Assembly (NCBI GenBank): GCA_030453435.1
Contig: JAKDKI010000071.1
Coordinates: 1-8,873, forward strand
Source: Kocuria sp.
GTDB lineage: Bacteria; Actinomycetota; Actinomycetes; Actinomycetales; Micrococcaceae
Length of the DNA stretch: 8,873 nt
Direction of reading: 5' to 3'
Shown here one piece after another: positions 1 through 5,578 of the stretch; the first letter of the stretch is position 1; each line of letters starts with the position of its first letter. The notes beneath the pieces were generated by a model that worked only from the letters and a program-made list of their open reading frames with translations, was not told where the DNA came from and did not search any database. The translations under genes were made by a program, and so were the position numbers.

Positions 1-206
1 CACGCGTTGACGGAGGTCCAGCGGGTGCGATCATCGCCGTCCGGCCGTGCGACCAGCACTGCACAGGCGCCGCACTCGCCTTCCGCGCAGCCTTCCTTGG
101 CGCCGGTCAGACCCTGATCACGCAGGAAATCGAGTAGACGAGTGTGGGGATTGACGCCGGCGAAGCCGCGTTCGTGGCCGTTGATGGTTAAACGGATCTC
201 GCTCAT
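1..206 (-). CDS. xdhA: Xanthine dehydrogenase small subunit, N-terminal [2Fe-2S] domain (partial, runs off left edge)
   Basis: The visible 68 residues form a plant-type ferredoxin domain of the molybdenum hydroxylase family. Residues 35-48 (GAKEGCAEGECGAC) hold three of the four cysteine ligands of the proximal [2Fe-2S] cluster (C40, C45, C48); the fourth, the second cluster and any FAD domain would lie beyond the edge. The EGCAEGECGAC form and the following R-x-W-x-S-V-N-A stretch fit XdhA-type small subunits of purine (hypoxanthine/xanthine) oxidation better than short CoxS-type subunits, but an aldehyde oxidase-type enzyme cannot be excluded. The family passes electrons from the molybdenum cofactor to FAD and NAD in the cytoplasm. 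The ATG at 206 follows a GAGGAG ribosome binding site by about nine bases, which supports this start. The other subunit genes are expected further left. Confidence 0.85.
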   Translation of the reverse strand, partial: MSEIRLTINGHERGFAGVNPHTRLLDFLRDQGLTGAKEGCAEGECGACAVLVARPDGDDRTRWTSVNA

Positions 207-449
207 GGCGCTGAACTCCTCGTGACAAGCCACTGACTGCGACGTGGAGTAGATCCGTCCTCAGCTGTACCGGGAGCGATCTAGCGCCGAATCAGTGCGA
301 TTCTTGGTTGCTCGCCCGGTAGATAGTCCGAATCCGGACCCGCCGTAGGCTGCCTCAAATGTAAGGCAGGTCACTTGGTGGGTGCAAGGCACGAAGTGGA
401 GACGTGCTTCGTCTGAACAGAGTTCAACAACCTCGTGTAGTCATCCCAG
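207..449. other. Gene-free stretch between xdhA-like and PIN genes, with small inverted repeats
   Basis: No convincing gene is seen here. Both flanking genes are on the minus strand, so this stretch should hold the end of the PIN operon transcript and the xdhA promoter. Small inverted repeats are visible: TGAAC-AGA-GTTCA at 414-426, ACGAAG/CTTCGT arms at 391-396 and 407-412 (with a competing GCACG/CGTGC pairing at 389-407), and GTCCG-AATC-CGGAC at 326-339. The 389-426 cluster lies 24-60 bases past the PIN stop and could terminate that operon, but no T-tract follows. No clear -35/-10 pair for xdhA could be chosen. Confidence 0.35.
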
Positions 450-1064
450 CTACGACCAACACGGCAGTTCCATCAAACCAGTTCCCTCCAGCGGAGCCAG
501 CCCATCATCTAGAGCACGCAATCTTTCGTACAGCTCTCGCATGGAGTTGCGGTCTGGCAAGTCCTCGCCGCCAGCGGCTTTCTTCAAAACGTGGCCCGTG
601 CTGATCAACGCGATGCTGCCAATATCTGCTTGCCTCTCACGCAGGCGCCGCAGGCGTGCCGCTTCTCGCGCAGCCACCCGCCGGCCTCCACCGTCATCGA
701 TGAGCACGATGACGCGATCCCCACGCTCGGCAGCAACGACGGCGTGAGCGACCACCATGGTTTCGCCCAGATCTTTGCTCGAACGCATGCGGCTTTCGAT
801 GGGAACACCAGCGATACGATTCACTGCCGTGGCGAGCTCAGGAGTGACATCGTCGGAGAGAACTTCTAGTAACCGTGGTGGAACCTTGCCCAGCACACGT
901 TCAGCGGGTTTAAACCGTTGGTCCTGACGAGCTTTACGCACGATTTCGTGTTCAACGATCTCTGGAACTGCAAGTGGCCCAAGTGTCGCAAAGAGCAAGC
1001 GCTCTTTGTTCAGGGAGAAGAAGTTGAGTCCCGGACCAGCATCCATGATCGGCCGCTGGCTCAT
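450..1064 (-). CDS. PIN-like domain protein, putative ribonuclease effector of an XRE/ImmA operon
   Basis: This 204-residue protein begins with a hydrophobic strand and an early acidic residue (M7-D8-A9-G10) like the first catalytic aspartate of PIN nucleases. Other candidate acidic residues follow in PIN order: E40 in V-E-H-E-I, E101 in K-D-L-G-E, and D123/D124 in V-L-I-D-D-G-G-G. PIN proteins bind metal ions with such a cluster and cleave RNA; many are toxins of toxin-antitoxin pairs, and the arrangement here suggests the same, though activity is inferred. It is longer than typical VapC (about 130-140 residues), with an arginine-rich helical C-terminal part. The ATG overlaps the stop of the peptidase gene upstream (ATGA, 1061-1064), so translation is probably coupled, and this selects the start. 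It is the last gene of the three-gene operon. Its base composition is somewhat less GC-rich than the neighbouring metabolic genes. Confidence 0.75.
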   Translation of the reverse strand: MSQRPIMDAGPGLNFFSLNKERLLFATLGPLAVPEIVEHEIVRKARQDQRFKPAERVLGKVPPRLLEVLSDDVTPELATAVNRIAGVPIESRMRSSKDLGETMVVAHAVVAAERGDRVIVLIDDGGGRRVAAREAARLRRLRERQADIGSIALISTGHVLKKAAGGEDLPDRNSMRELYERLRALDDGLAPLEGTGLMELPCWS

Positions 1065-1879
1065 GGCGATCTGCCTTCGTCCTCCAGCCCGCTCAGATCC
1101 ACATCAATATCCGGAAGTTCATCGGGTTCGAACTCCCTGTCGTCCGGAACCCTCGGGACTATTCCGATCCCCTCAAGTTCATGCACAATCCGCTCAGCCG
1201 GGACTCCTCGCAGCGTGGCGATCGTTTGCGCGCTAACGACACCCTCGGCGTAGCCCGCGATCGCTCGCGACACGAGACCCTGAGGTGCACGGAGCCGATT
1301 CGAGTCGACCTGAAGCGCCTCATATTGATCGCTCCACCCGAACCTCGTTGCCAGCTGCGGCGTGGGGGTCCGACCCCATTCTGAGGCCAGGCCTGAAGGC
1401 ACATAACCGGCCTCCCTCATGGCAATCGCGGCAATGGCTGGTGACACCAGGAACCTCTGCACAACGTCCGAAAGGGTCTGCCTAGAGACATCATGTGTGC
1501 TTCCGAGAAACTCCTTGACCCCTTCCTGCGGCACCAGCAGATGCCGTGCAAAAGCATCAGCCCGGATTTCCTCCGGTGAGCGTTTGCCCAATTCATCCGA
1601 CCAGTCCTGAAAGATCAGGTGGGCCAGCTCGTGTGCCAGTGAGCTTCGCTGACGCATTGGCTTATGGCTGCGTGCCACTCCAATGAACACCTTGTTGCGC
1701 TCCGGATCTCGCATGATCAGACCGTGCTCATCCGGGTCTGCGTCGAGAATCGCAACGTCATGCCCGGTCGTTTGCTCGATCAATGCCACTAGATCGCCAA
1801 GTGGTTGCACCCCAAGTCGGTGCTCCCGGCGGAACTCATCCGCCGCCCGTTGAGCTTGCTGTTCGAGTGAAGGAGTCAT
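1061..1879 (-). CDS. ImmA/IrrE-family zinc metallopeptidase
   Basis: This 272-residue protein carries the zincin motif H83-E84-L-A-H87 inside a hydrophobic helix (S-S-L-A-H-E-L-A-H-L-I-F), followed by E-I-R-A-D-A-F-A, where E104 is the likely third zinc ligand. This is the COG2856/DUF955 signature. Known members (ImmA of ICEBs1, IrrE/PprI of Deinococcus) cleave an XRE-type repressor encoded nearby and so release genes after stress; the XRE protein encoded just upstream is the obvious candidate substrate here (inference). The N-terminal 80 residues contain the usual strand pair around I55-V68, and the C-terminal 120 residues form an extra region ending in a very acidic tail (about 245-272), possibly a sensor or partner-binding part. 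The ATG at 1879 shares one base with the upstream TAA (TAATG) and has no strong ribosome binding site, which points to translational coupling. It overlaps the PIN gene by four bases. Confidence 0.88.
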   Translation of the reverse strand: MTPSLEQQAQRAADEFRREHRLGVQPLGDLVALIEQTTGHDVAILDADPDEHGLIMRDPERNKVFIGVARSHKPMRQRSSLAHELAHLIFQDWSDELGKRSPEEIRADAFARHLLVPQEGVKEFLGSTHDVSRQTLSDVVQRFLVSPAIAAIAMREAGYVPSGLASEWGRTPTPQLATRFGWSDQYEALQVDSNRLRAPQGLVSRAIAGYAEGVVSAQTIATLRGVPAERIVHELEGIGIVPRVPDDREFEPDELPDIDVDLSGLEDEGRSP

Positions 1880-2205
1880 TACGCCGCAGGAATCGCGTAA
1901 TCGTCAAGGTATGCGTCCAGCTCCATGAAATGCAGCAACCGTTGGCGCATGGAATCCATGTTCGATCCATTCGTCGCACGAGCCGCACACTGCACGCGCC
2001 CAGCAACGCCGCTGCCAGCCAGCTGCGCGACAGTGCATCCAGTGGCATCAGCAATCATGATCACTTCAGTCATCTTCACTGCGCGTTCACCGCTCAGAAT
2101 ACGGTTCAGCGTGGCCTGGGAGAGGCCTACCCTGTCGGCCAAAGCGCGCTGGGACAGACCGGCAGCTTCACGGGCGCTCTCAATCGCCGCTACCATTTCG
2201 TTCAC
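1879..2205 (-). CDS. XRE-family helix-turn-helix regulator, likely repressor/antitoxin of the operon
   Basis: This small DNA-binding protein of about 108 residues has a Cro/C1-type helix-turn-helix at about 17-60: G-L-S-Q-R-A-L-A-D-R-V-G-L-S-Q-A-T-L-N-R-I-L-S-G. The C-terminal 40 residues end in L-D-D-Y-A-I-P-A-A, outside the fold, and may be the part that contacts the peptidase or PIN partner (inference). I chose GTG at 2205 because GGGGGTGG lies five bases upstream (2211-2218). A longer frame could begin at GTG 2226 but has no ribosome binding site and would overlap the operator; ATG at 2196 is a third option. It is the first gene of the operon and overlaps the peptidase gene by one base. 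It probably represses its own operon through the palindrome at 2231-2245, and it is the natural substrate candidate for the adjacent ImmA/IrrE peptidase. Confidence 0.85.
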   Translation of the reverse strand: MNEMVAAIESAREAAGLSQRALADRVGLSQATLNRILSGERAVKMTEVIMIADATGCTVAQLAGSGVAGRVQCAARATNGSNMDSMRQRLLHFMELDAYLDDYAIPAA

Positions 2206-2217
2206 TGCATCCACCCC

Positions 2218-2245
2218 CTGAATCACTTTTCTGAATTTGATTCAG
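2218..2245. promoter_or_regulatory. Putative XRE operator: CTGAAT palindrome plus an extra half-site
   Basis: A perfect palindrome, CTGAAT-TTG-ATTCAG, lies at 2231-2245. A further CTGAAT half-site lies at 2218-2223, thirteen bases from the first, and CTGAATCA (2218-2225) also pairs with TGATTCAG (2238-2245). The cluster sits directly upstream of the ribosome binding site of the XRE gene, within the 134-base divergent gap to the thiamine-diphosphate enzyme gene. Autorepression at such sites is usual for XRE regulators. That this protein binds here, and whether it also affects the divergent gene, is inferred. Confidence 0.6.
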
Positions 2246-2280
2246 CTTACCACTCATACCTGCGTTTGAGCGGACGAATT

Positions 2281-2343
2281 CGGGGCAACCCCGGCAACGA
2301 GCAGGTAGCTCCACCCATGACTCAGGAGAAGAACACGCCATGA
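2281..2343 (+). other. Leader of the thiamine-diphosphate enzyme gene: small hairpin and eight-codon reading frame
   Basis: A tight hairpin sequence, CGGGG-CAA-CCCCG, occupies 2281-2293. An ATG at 2317 opens an eight-codon frame (MTQEKNTP) whose TGA overlaps the ATG of the enzyme gene at 2340 (ATGA). The AGGAG used by the enzyme gene (2324-2328) lies inside this mini-frame. No good ribosome binding site precedes ATG 2317, so the mini-frame may be chance; if translated it would affect initiation at 2340. Confidence 0.2.
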
Positions 2344-4037
2344 CCACCGAGCAGAACCGTCCCGCATCGGATCAACCCGCCGAGAAAACAAGCGTTTCGA
2401 CGGCGGTCGCTGACGTGATTGCCGAGCGTTCCGACCATCTGTTCGGCCTCATGGGTAACGGCAATGCCCACGTGATCAGTCATCTCACCTATCAGGGGTT
2501 CCCGTTCACCTCCGCTCGTCACGAGGTGGCCGCCGTGACCATGGCCGACGCGTATCACCGTGCGACCGGTCGGATCGGAGCCGCCACCGTGACCTACGGC
2601 GCCGGGTTCACCAACACCTACACGGGCTTGGCGGAGGCGCGCCTGGCCCGCGTTCCGCTGGTACTCGTGGTGGGTGACGCGCCCACCACCGGAAGGCGAC
2701 CGTTCGATATCGACCAGGCCGGAGCGGCGTCGGCGGTGGGTGTGACCACGCTGGTGGCCGGCCCGGACAATGCCGCGGCCATCACCCACCGGGCCTTCGA
2801 TCTGGCGCAGCAGACCGTGCAGCCGGTGATCGTGGCGATCCCCTACGACCACGCCACCGCCCCGCTCACCGCGCAGACCGAGCTGGAGCCGCTGCCGAAC
2901 AAGCCGTCCTGGGTCGCACCGGGCGAGGAACTCGATCGTATTGCATCTATTCTTCGTGGCGCGGAGCGGCCACTGATCCTGGCCGGCCGCGGGGTGCTCC
3001 TCGGAGACGCCGCCGGTGCGCTCCAGGAGCTCGGCGATCGTCTCGGGGCGCTGTTCATGACCTCCGTGATGGCCACCAACGCGTTGGACTCGCCCTGGAA
3101 CCTGGGCATCGCCGGGGGCTTCACGCGCGAGCACCGCCTGGATCTGGCGCAACAGGCCGACGTCGTTCTGGTCGCCGGTGCGAGTCTCAACACCTTCCAG
3201 TCGCGGTACGGAACGCTCTTCTCGCCGGACGCACGCGTGATCCGCATCGACAACGAACCCGAGGCCATCATGGCCCACCCGCAGGTCACCGACTACGTGC
3301 GCGCGGATCTGGGGCCCGCCACCGCCGGCCTGTTGGCCCGCATCTCGGCCGCCGACGCCGCGGCCACCTGGCGCGCCGCCGTCCCCGAAGTCGCCGGGGA
3401 AGAATTCCGCTCCGCCGAACCAGTGGAGGACCCCACCGAGTTCGGCCCAGACGGACGGCTCAACCCCCGCGCGGTGGTCTCAGCCCTCGAGGAAATCCTG
3501 CCCGCCGAGCGCTCCGTGGTCATGGACGGTGGACACTTCATCGGCTGGGCACCCATGTACTTGTCCGTCCCGGACCCTCAGGCGATGGTGCTGGTGGGCA
3601 CCGCGTTCCAGTCGATCGGGCTGGGCTTCGGCTCCGCGGCCGGAGTCTCGGTGGCTCGCCCTGAACGCACCACGGTGTTCGTCACGGGCGACGGCGGCGG
3701 GCTCATGGGCCTGGCGGATCTGGAAACGTTCGTGCGCGCCACCCGCCGCGGCGTGGTGGTGGTCCTCAACGACTCCGCTTACGGTGCCGAACTGCACCAG
3801 TACGCGTCCAAGGGCCTGGATCCCACGGCCATGCTCATCGACGAGGTGGACTTCTCCGCGATGGGCAAGGCCATGGGCGCGGACGGCGCCAAGGTCCGCA
3901 GCCTGGCGGAACTGTCCGTGCTCACCGACTGGCTGGCCACGCATGAGGAAGGCGTTTTCGTCCTGGATGTGGCCATCTCGCAGAAGGTCGTGGCCGAGTT
4001 CATGTCCGCGTCATTGAATGCGGGGAAGCGGCTCTGA
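2340..4037 (+). CDS. Thiamine-diphosphate-dependent enzyme, acetolactate synthase/benzoylformate decarboxylase type
   Basis: This 565-residue protein has the three-domain layout of the POX/ALS family. The N-terminal PYR domain (about 17-185) holds R-H-E62-V, whose glutamate activates the cofactor. A central domain (about 195-335) includes a P-L-I-L-A-G-R-G-V stretch. The C-terminal PP domain (about 375-550) has the cofactor motif G450-D451-G452 ending in L-N477-D478, where many relatives have N-N. Such enzymes act on 2-oxo acids in the cytoplasm by decarboxylation or carboligation; the substrate cannot be read here. No ALS regulatory subunit gene follows, so a role in branched-chain amino acid synthesis is not indicated. 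AGGAG lies eleven bases before the ATG. It is divergent from the XRE operon, and its last 27 bases overlap the convergent membrane-protein gene. The GC content is high (45 of 60 bases at 3361-3420), typical of core genes here. Confidence 0.85.
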   Translation: MTTEQNRPASDQPAEKTSVSTAVADVIAERSDHLFGLMGNGNAHVISHLTYQGFPFTSARHEVAAVTMADAYHRATGRIGAATVTYGAGFTNTYTGLAEARLARVPLVLVVGDAPTTGRRPFDIDQAGAASAVGVTTLVAGPDNAAAITHRAFDLAQQTVQPVIVAIPYDHATAPLTAQTELEPLPNKPSWVAPGEELDRIASILRGAERPLILAGRGVLLGDAAGALQELGDRLGALFMTSVMATNALDSPWNLGIAGGFTREHRLDLAQQADVVLVAGASLNTFQSRYGTLFSPDARVIRIDNEPEAIMAHPQVTDYVRADLGPATAGLLARISAADAAATWRAAVPEVAGEEFRSAEPVEDPTEFGPDGRLNPRAVVSALEEILPAERSVVMDGGHFIGWAPMYLSVPDPQAMVLVGTAFQSIGLGFGSAAGVSVARPERTTVFVTGDGGGLMGLADLETFVRATRRGVVVVLNDSAYGAELHQYASKGLDPTAMLIDEVDFSAMGKAMGADGAKVRSLAELSVLTDWLATHEEGVFVLDVAISQKVVAEFMSASLNAGKRL

Positions 4038-4427
4038 GGCCATCTTCTTCCGCTTGGAGTACTGCAGCGCCCAGCACAACCCCACGTGGACGAGCGTGAT
4101 GATCAGGCCGTACGCAATCAGTTCGCCGACGAGTTCGCCGGACGCGGTCAGGTATGCGATCACGCACAGCAGGATGATCAGGAGGTCGATCACGCCGTAG
4201 GCAAGGGCAATTCGCTTCGCTTTCTTGCTGTACGTGGGCGGTTCGCCTGGTGGGTTCTGGGTGGTGGCGGGGCGCCGCTCGGTTTGGGCTTGCGGGGACG
4301 TTGTTGTTCTCTGCGCGCGCCGTCCCCGCAGCGCGCTCCGCAGGTACACCCACGCCCAGGTCACCACGGACCACAGGGTGGTGGCGAGCACGAAGTAGAA
4401 GAAGATCACGATCCACGCTTCGACCAT
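4011..4427 (-). CDS. Small membrane protein with three predicted transmembrane helices
   Basis: I do not recognise a family for this 138-residue protein. Hydrophobic segments at about 4-29, 72-94 and 99-122 should span the membrane. The 30-70 linker is rich in R, T, Q and P and positively charged at its start (L-R-G-R-R-A-Q-R), suggesting it lies in the cytoplasm; the C-terminal tail after the third helix is also basic (S-K-R-K-K). AGAGGA precedes the ATG at 4427 at good spacing. The 3' end overlaps the convergent thiamine-diphosphate enzyme gene by 27 bases. A reading frame in another register of the same strand (4000-4416) is open but encodes no membrane segments, so this register is preferred because of its coherent hydrophobic pattern and ribosome binding site. 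Function unknown. Confidence 0.7.
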   Translation of the reverse strand: MVEAWIVIFFYFVLATTLWSVVTWAWVYLRSALRGRRAQRTTTSPQAQTERRPATTQNPPGEPPTYSKKAKRIALAYGVIDLLIILLCVIAYLTASGELVGELIAYGLIITLVHVGLCWALQYSKRKKMASEPLPRIQ

Positions 4428-4456
4428 GTCCGTGATCCTCTCTGATCGTGGACGAC

Positions 4457-4482
4457 TTCTTCAGTGACGATCCGCTGAAGGA
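4457..4482 (-). terminator. Inverted repeat downstream of the DapA-family gene, candidate terminator
   Basis: CTTCAG (4459-4464) and CTGAAG (4475-4480) form a six-base stem with a ten-base loop, extendable by a wobble and a T-A pair. It lies about 40 bases past the stop of the DapA-family gene, in the gap before the membrane-protein gene on the same strand. No T-tract follows, so termination is only a suggestion. The rest of 4428-4520 holds nothing else recognisable. Confidence 0.25.
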
Positions 4483-4520
4483 CTCGTGCGAGTTGAACCT
4501 CAGGCTACGCCCGAATTCGG

Positions 4521-5411
4521 TCAGGTGAGGTCCAGCTGATCGACCGCCGTTTTCACGCGTGTGCGCTGCTGCTCATCCAGACCTTGGATCGGCAGGGGCA
4601 GACACTTCTCCGGTGCCAAGCCTAGGTACTCGGCAATTGCGGCCACCACGCGCAGACTGCCGAACTCCGCGTTGAGCTCCCACAGCGGGGCGAGGCGGGC
4701 GGATTCTTTGGTGGCTTCGTTCGCGTCGCCATTCTGGGCGAGCCGAGTCAGCTTCACGGCCAGCTCCGGTAAGGTCCCGCCGATCACCGAATACCAGACA
4801 TCGCACCCGGCTTTCAGGCCGCCGACGGCGCTCTGGTCACCCGAGATGCCAATGGTCACGTTCTCGGGGATGATGCTTCGGATCTCCTGAACCTTCTTGT
4901 GTGCCTCCGCGCTGTTGGCAGGCAGCGCGGGGATTTTGATGGACGCGATCCCCGGCAGCTGAGCGATACGGGCATAGAGGTCCGTGGTGAACGTGAAGTG
5001 CGTGGTCCCCGGATTGTCGTAGACGATGACCGGCAGATCCGTGTGCTCGGTGACGGCGCGGAACAGCTCGAACACGTCATCGGCGGTGAGGGCCTGGTAG
5101 CTCATGGGTGCGAGAAGGAGAGCAGAGGCGCCGGCTTGGGCCGCGTCGTCGGCGTGGCCTAGAACCTGGGAAGTGCGCAGCGCGCCGATACCCGCGAACA
5201 CCGGGACGTCACCCGCGTGCTCAACTGCTAGCTGGGTGACCCGTTGGCGCTCTTCGCGAGTGAGGTACGCGTAGGAGCCAGTGGAGCCGAGGGCGGTGAT
5301 CGAGTCGACGCCAGCGGCAGCAAGGCGTTGAACCAAGCCAATGAAGGCCTTCTCGTCGACCTGATCGTCGTGAAGCGGTGTGAGCGGGAAGGCGCTGAGT
5401 CCGGTGAACAT
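4521..5411 (-). CDS. DapA/N-acetylneuraminate lyase family class I aldolase
   Basis: This 296-residue protein has the usual length and TIM-barrel features of the family. G42-S43-T44-G45-S46 is the carboxylate-binding loop, Y131 in I-V-Y-D-N-P-G-T-T is the catalytic tyrosine, K159 in A-S-I-K-I-P is the Schiff-base lysine, and Y105 matches the tyrosine reaching across the dimer. The family forms or cleaves C-C bonds of pyruvate adducts in the cytoplasm. True DapA has an arginine five residues after the catalytic tyrosine and G-T-T-G-E; here the arginine is replaced by threonine (T136) and the loop ends G-S. A role in lysine synthesis is therefore unlikely, and a 2-keto-3-deoxy sugar acid or similar substrate is more plausible (inference). 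The ATG at 5411 follows GAAAGGA by six bases. The gene stands alone on its strand, and upstream half-sites (5461-5522) suggest specific control. Confidence 0.85.
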   Translation of the reverse strand: MFTGLSAFPLTPLHDDQVDEKAFIGLVQRLAAAGVDSITALGSTGSYAYLTREERQRVTQLAVEHAGDVPVFAGIGALRTSQVLGHADDAAQAGASALLLAPMSYQALTADDVFELFRAVTEHTDLPVIVYDNPGTTHFTFTTDLYARIAQLPGIASIKIPALPANSAEAHKKVQEIRSIIPENVTIGISGDQSAVGGLKAGCDVWYSVIGGTLPELAVKLTRLAQNGDANEATKESARLAPLWELNAEFGSLRVVAAIAEYLGLAPEKCLPLPIQGLDEQQRTRVKTAVDQLDLT

Positions 5412-5460
5412 GTGGGGTCCTTTCGTTTAAGTCATATCTACCGCATAATCGCTTGTGTGG

Positions 5461-5522
5461 CTAGAAGTTCTAGAATGACAGATTCTTGAACACATGCCTT
5501 GAACCGATAAGTAACAAGTTCA
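5461..5522. promoter_or_regulatory. Divergent regulatory region with TTCTAGAA/TGAAC-type half-sites
   Basis: The 167-base gap between the DapA-family gene (minus) and the DUF3883-type gene (plus) is AT-rich. A perfect palindrome CTAGAA-G-TTCTAG lies at 5461-5473. TTCTAGAA (5468-5475) is followed by the related TTCTTGAA (5483-5490). TGAAC recurs at 5487-5491 and 5500-5504, thirteen bases apart, and the inverse GTTCA is at 5518-5522. Such clustering suggests an operator for one or both divergent genes. No regulator gene is in the window and no confident -35/-10 pair could be picked; TACGAT within 5545-5555 is a weak -10 candidate for the plus-strand gene. Confidence 0.4.
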
Positions 5523-5578
5523 CTCTTTACCCAATTAGTTTCCAGATACGATTTACGCAAACGACTAAAGAGGTTGAA

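Noticed and set aside
320..345. Possible tRNA T-arm-like hairpin (GTCCG-AATC-CGGAC)
   Set aside because: There is no matching acceptor stem, anticodon arm or GGTTCGA-type T-loop around it, so it is only a small inverted repeat.
918..1253. Plus-strand open frame over the PIN/peptidase junction
   Set aside because: It is serine-rich low-complexity protein antisense to two genes with clear motifs and coupled overlaps.
450..2205. Prophage or integrative element remnant suggested by ImmA/XRE genes
   Set aside because: There is no integrase, excisionase, structural phage gene, tRNA end or attachment repeat in the window. The PIN gene and tight overlaps fit a compact stand-alone module better.
2206..2226. 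Longer XRE protein starting at GTG 2226
   Set aside because: There is no ribosome binding site before it and it overlaps the CTGAAT half-site. GTG 2205 has GGGGGTGG five bases upstream. Not fully excluded.
2322..3278. Long open frame of 318 codons antisense to the thiamine-diphosphate enzyme gene
   Set aside because: It is a mirror frame of a GC-rich gene, with composition dominated by G, R and H and no recognisable domain. The plus-strand protein has full family motifs.
5486..5578. Upstream extension of the DUF3883-type gene to a TTG start
   Set aside because: There is no ribosome binding site at 5486, while ATG 5579 has AGAGG at ideal spacing; the extension also covers the likely regulatory half-sites.
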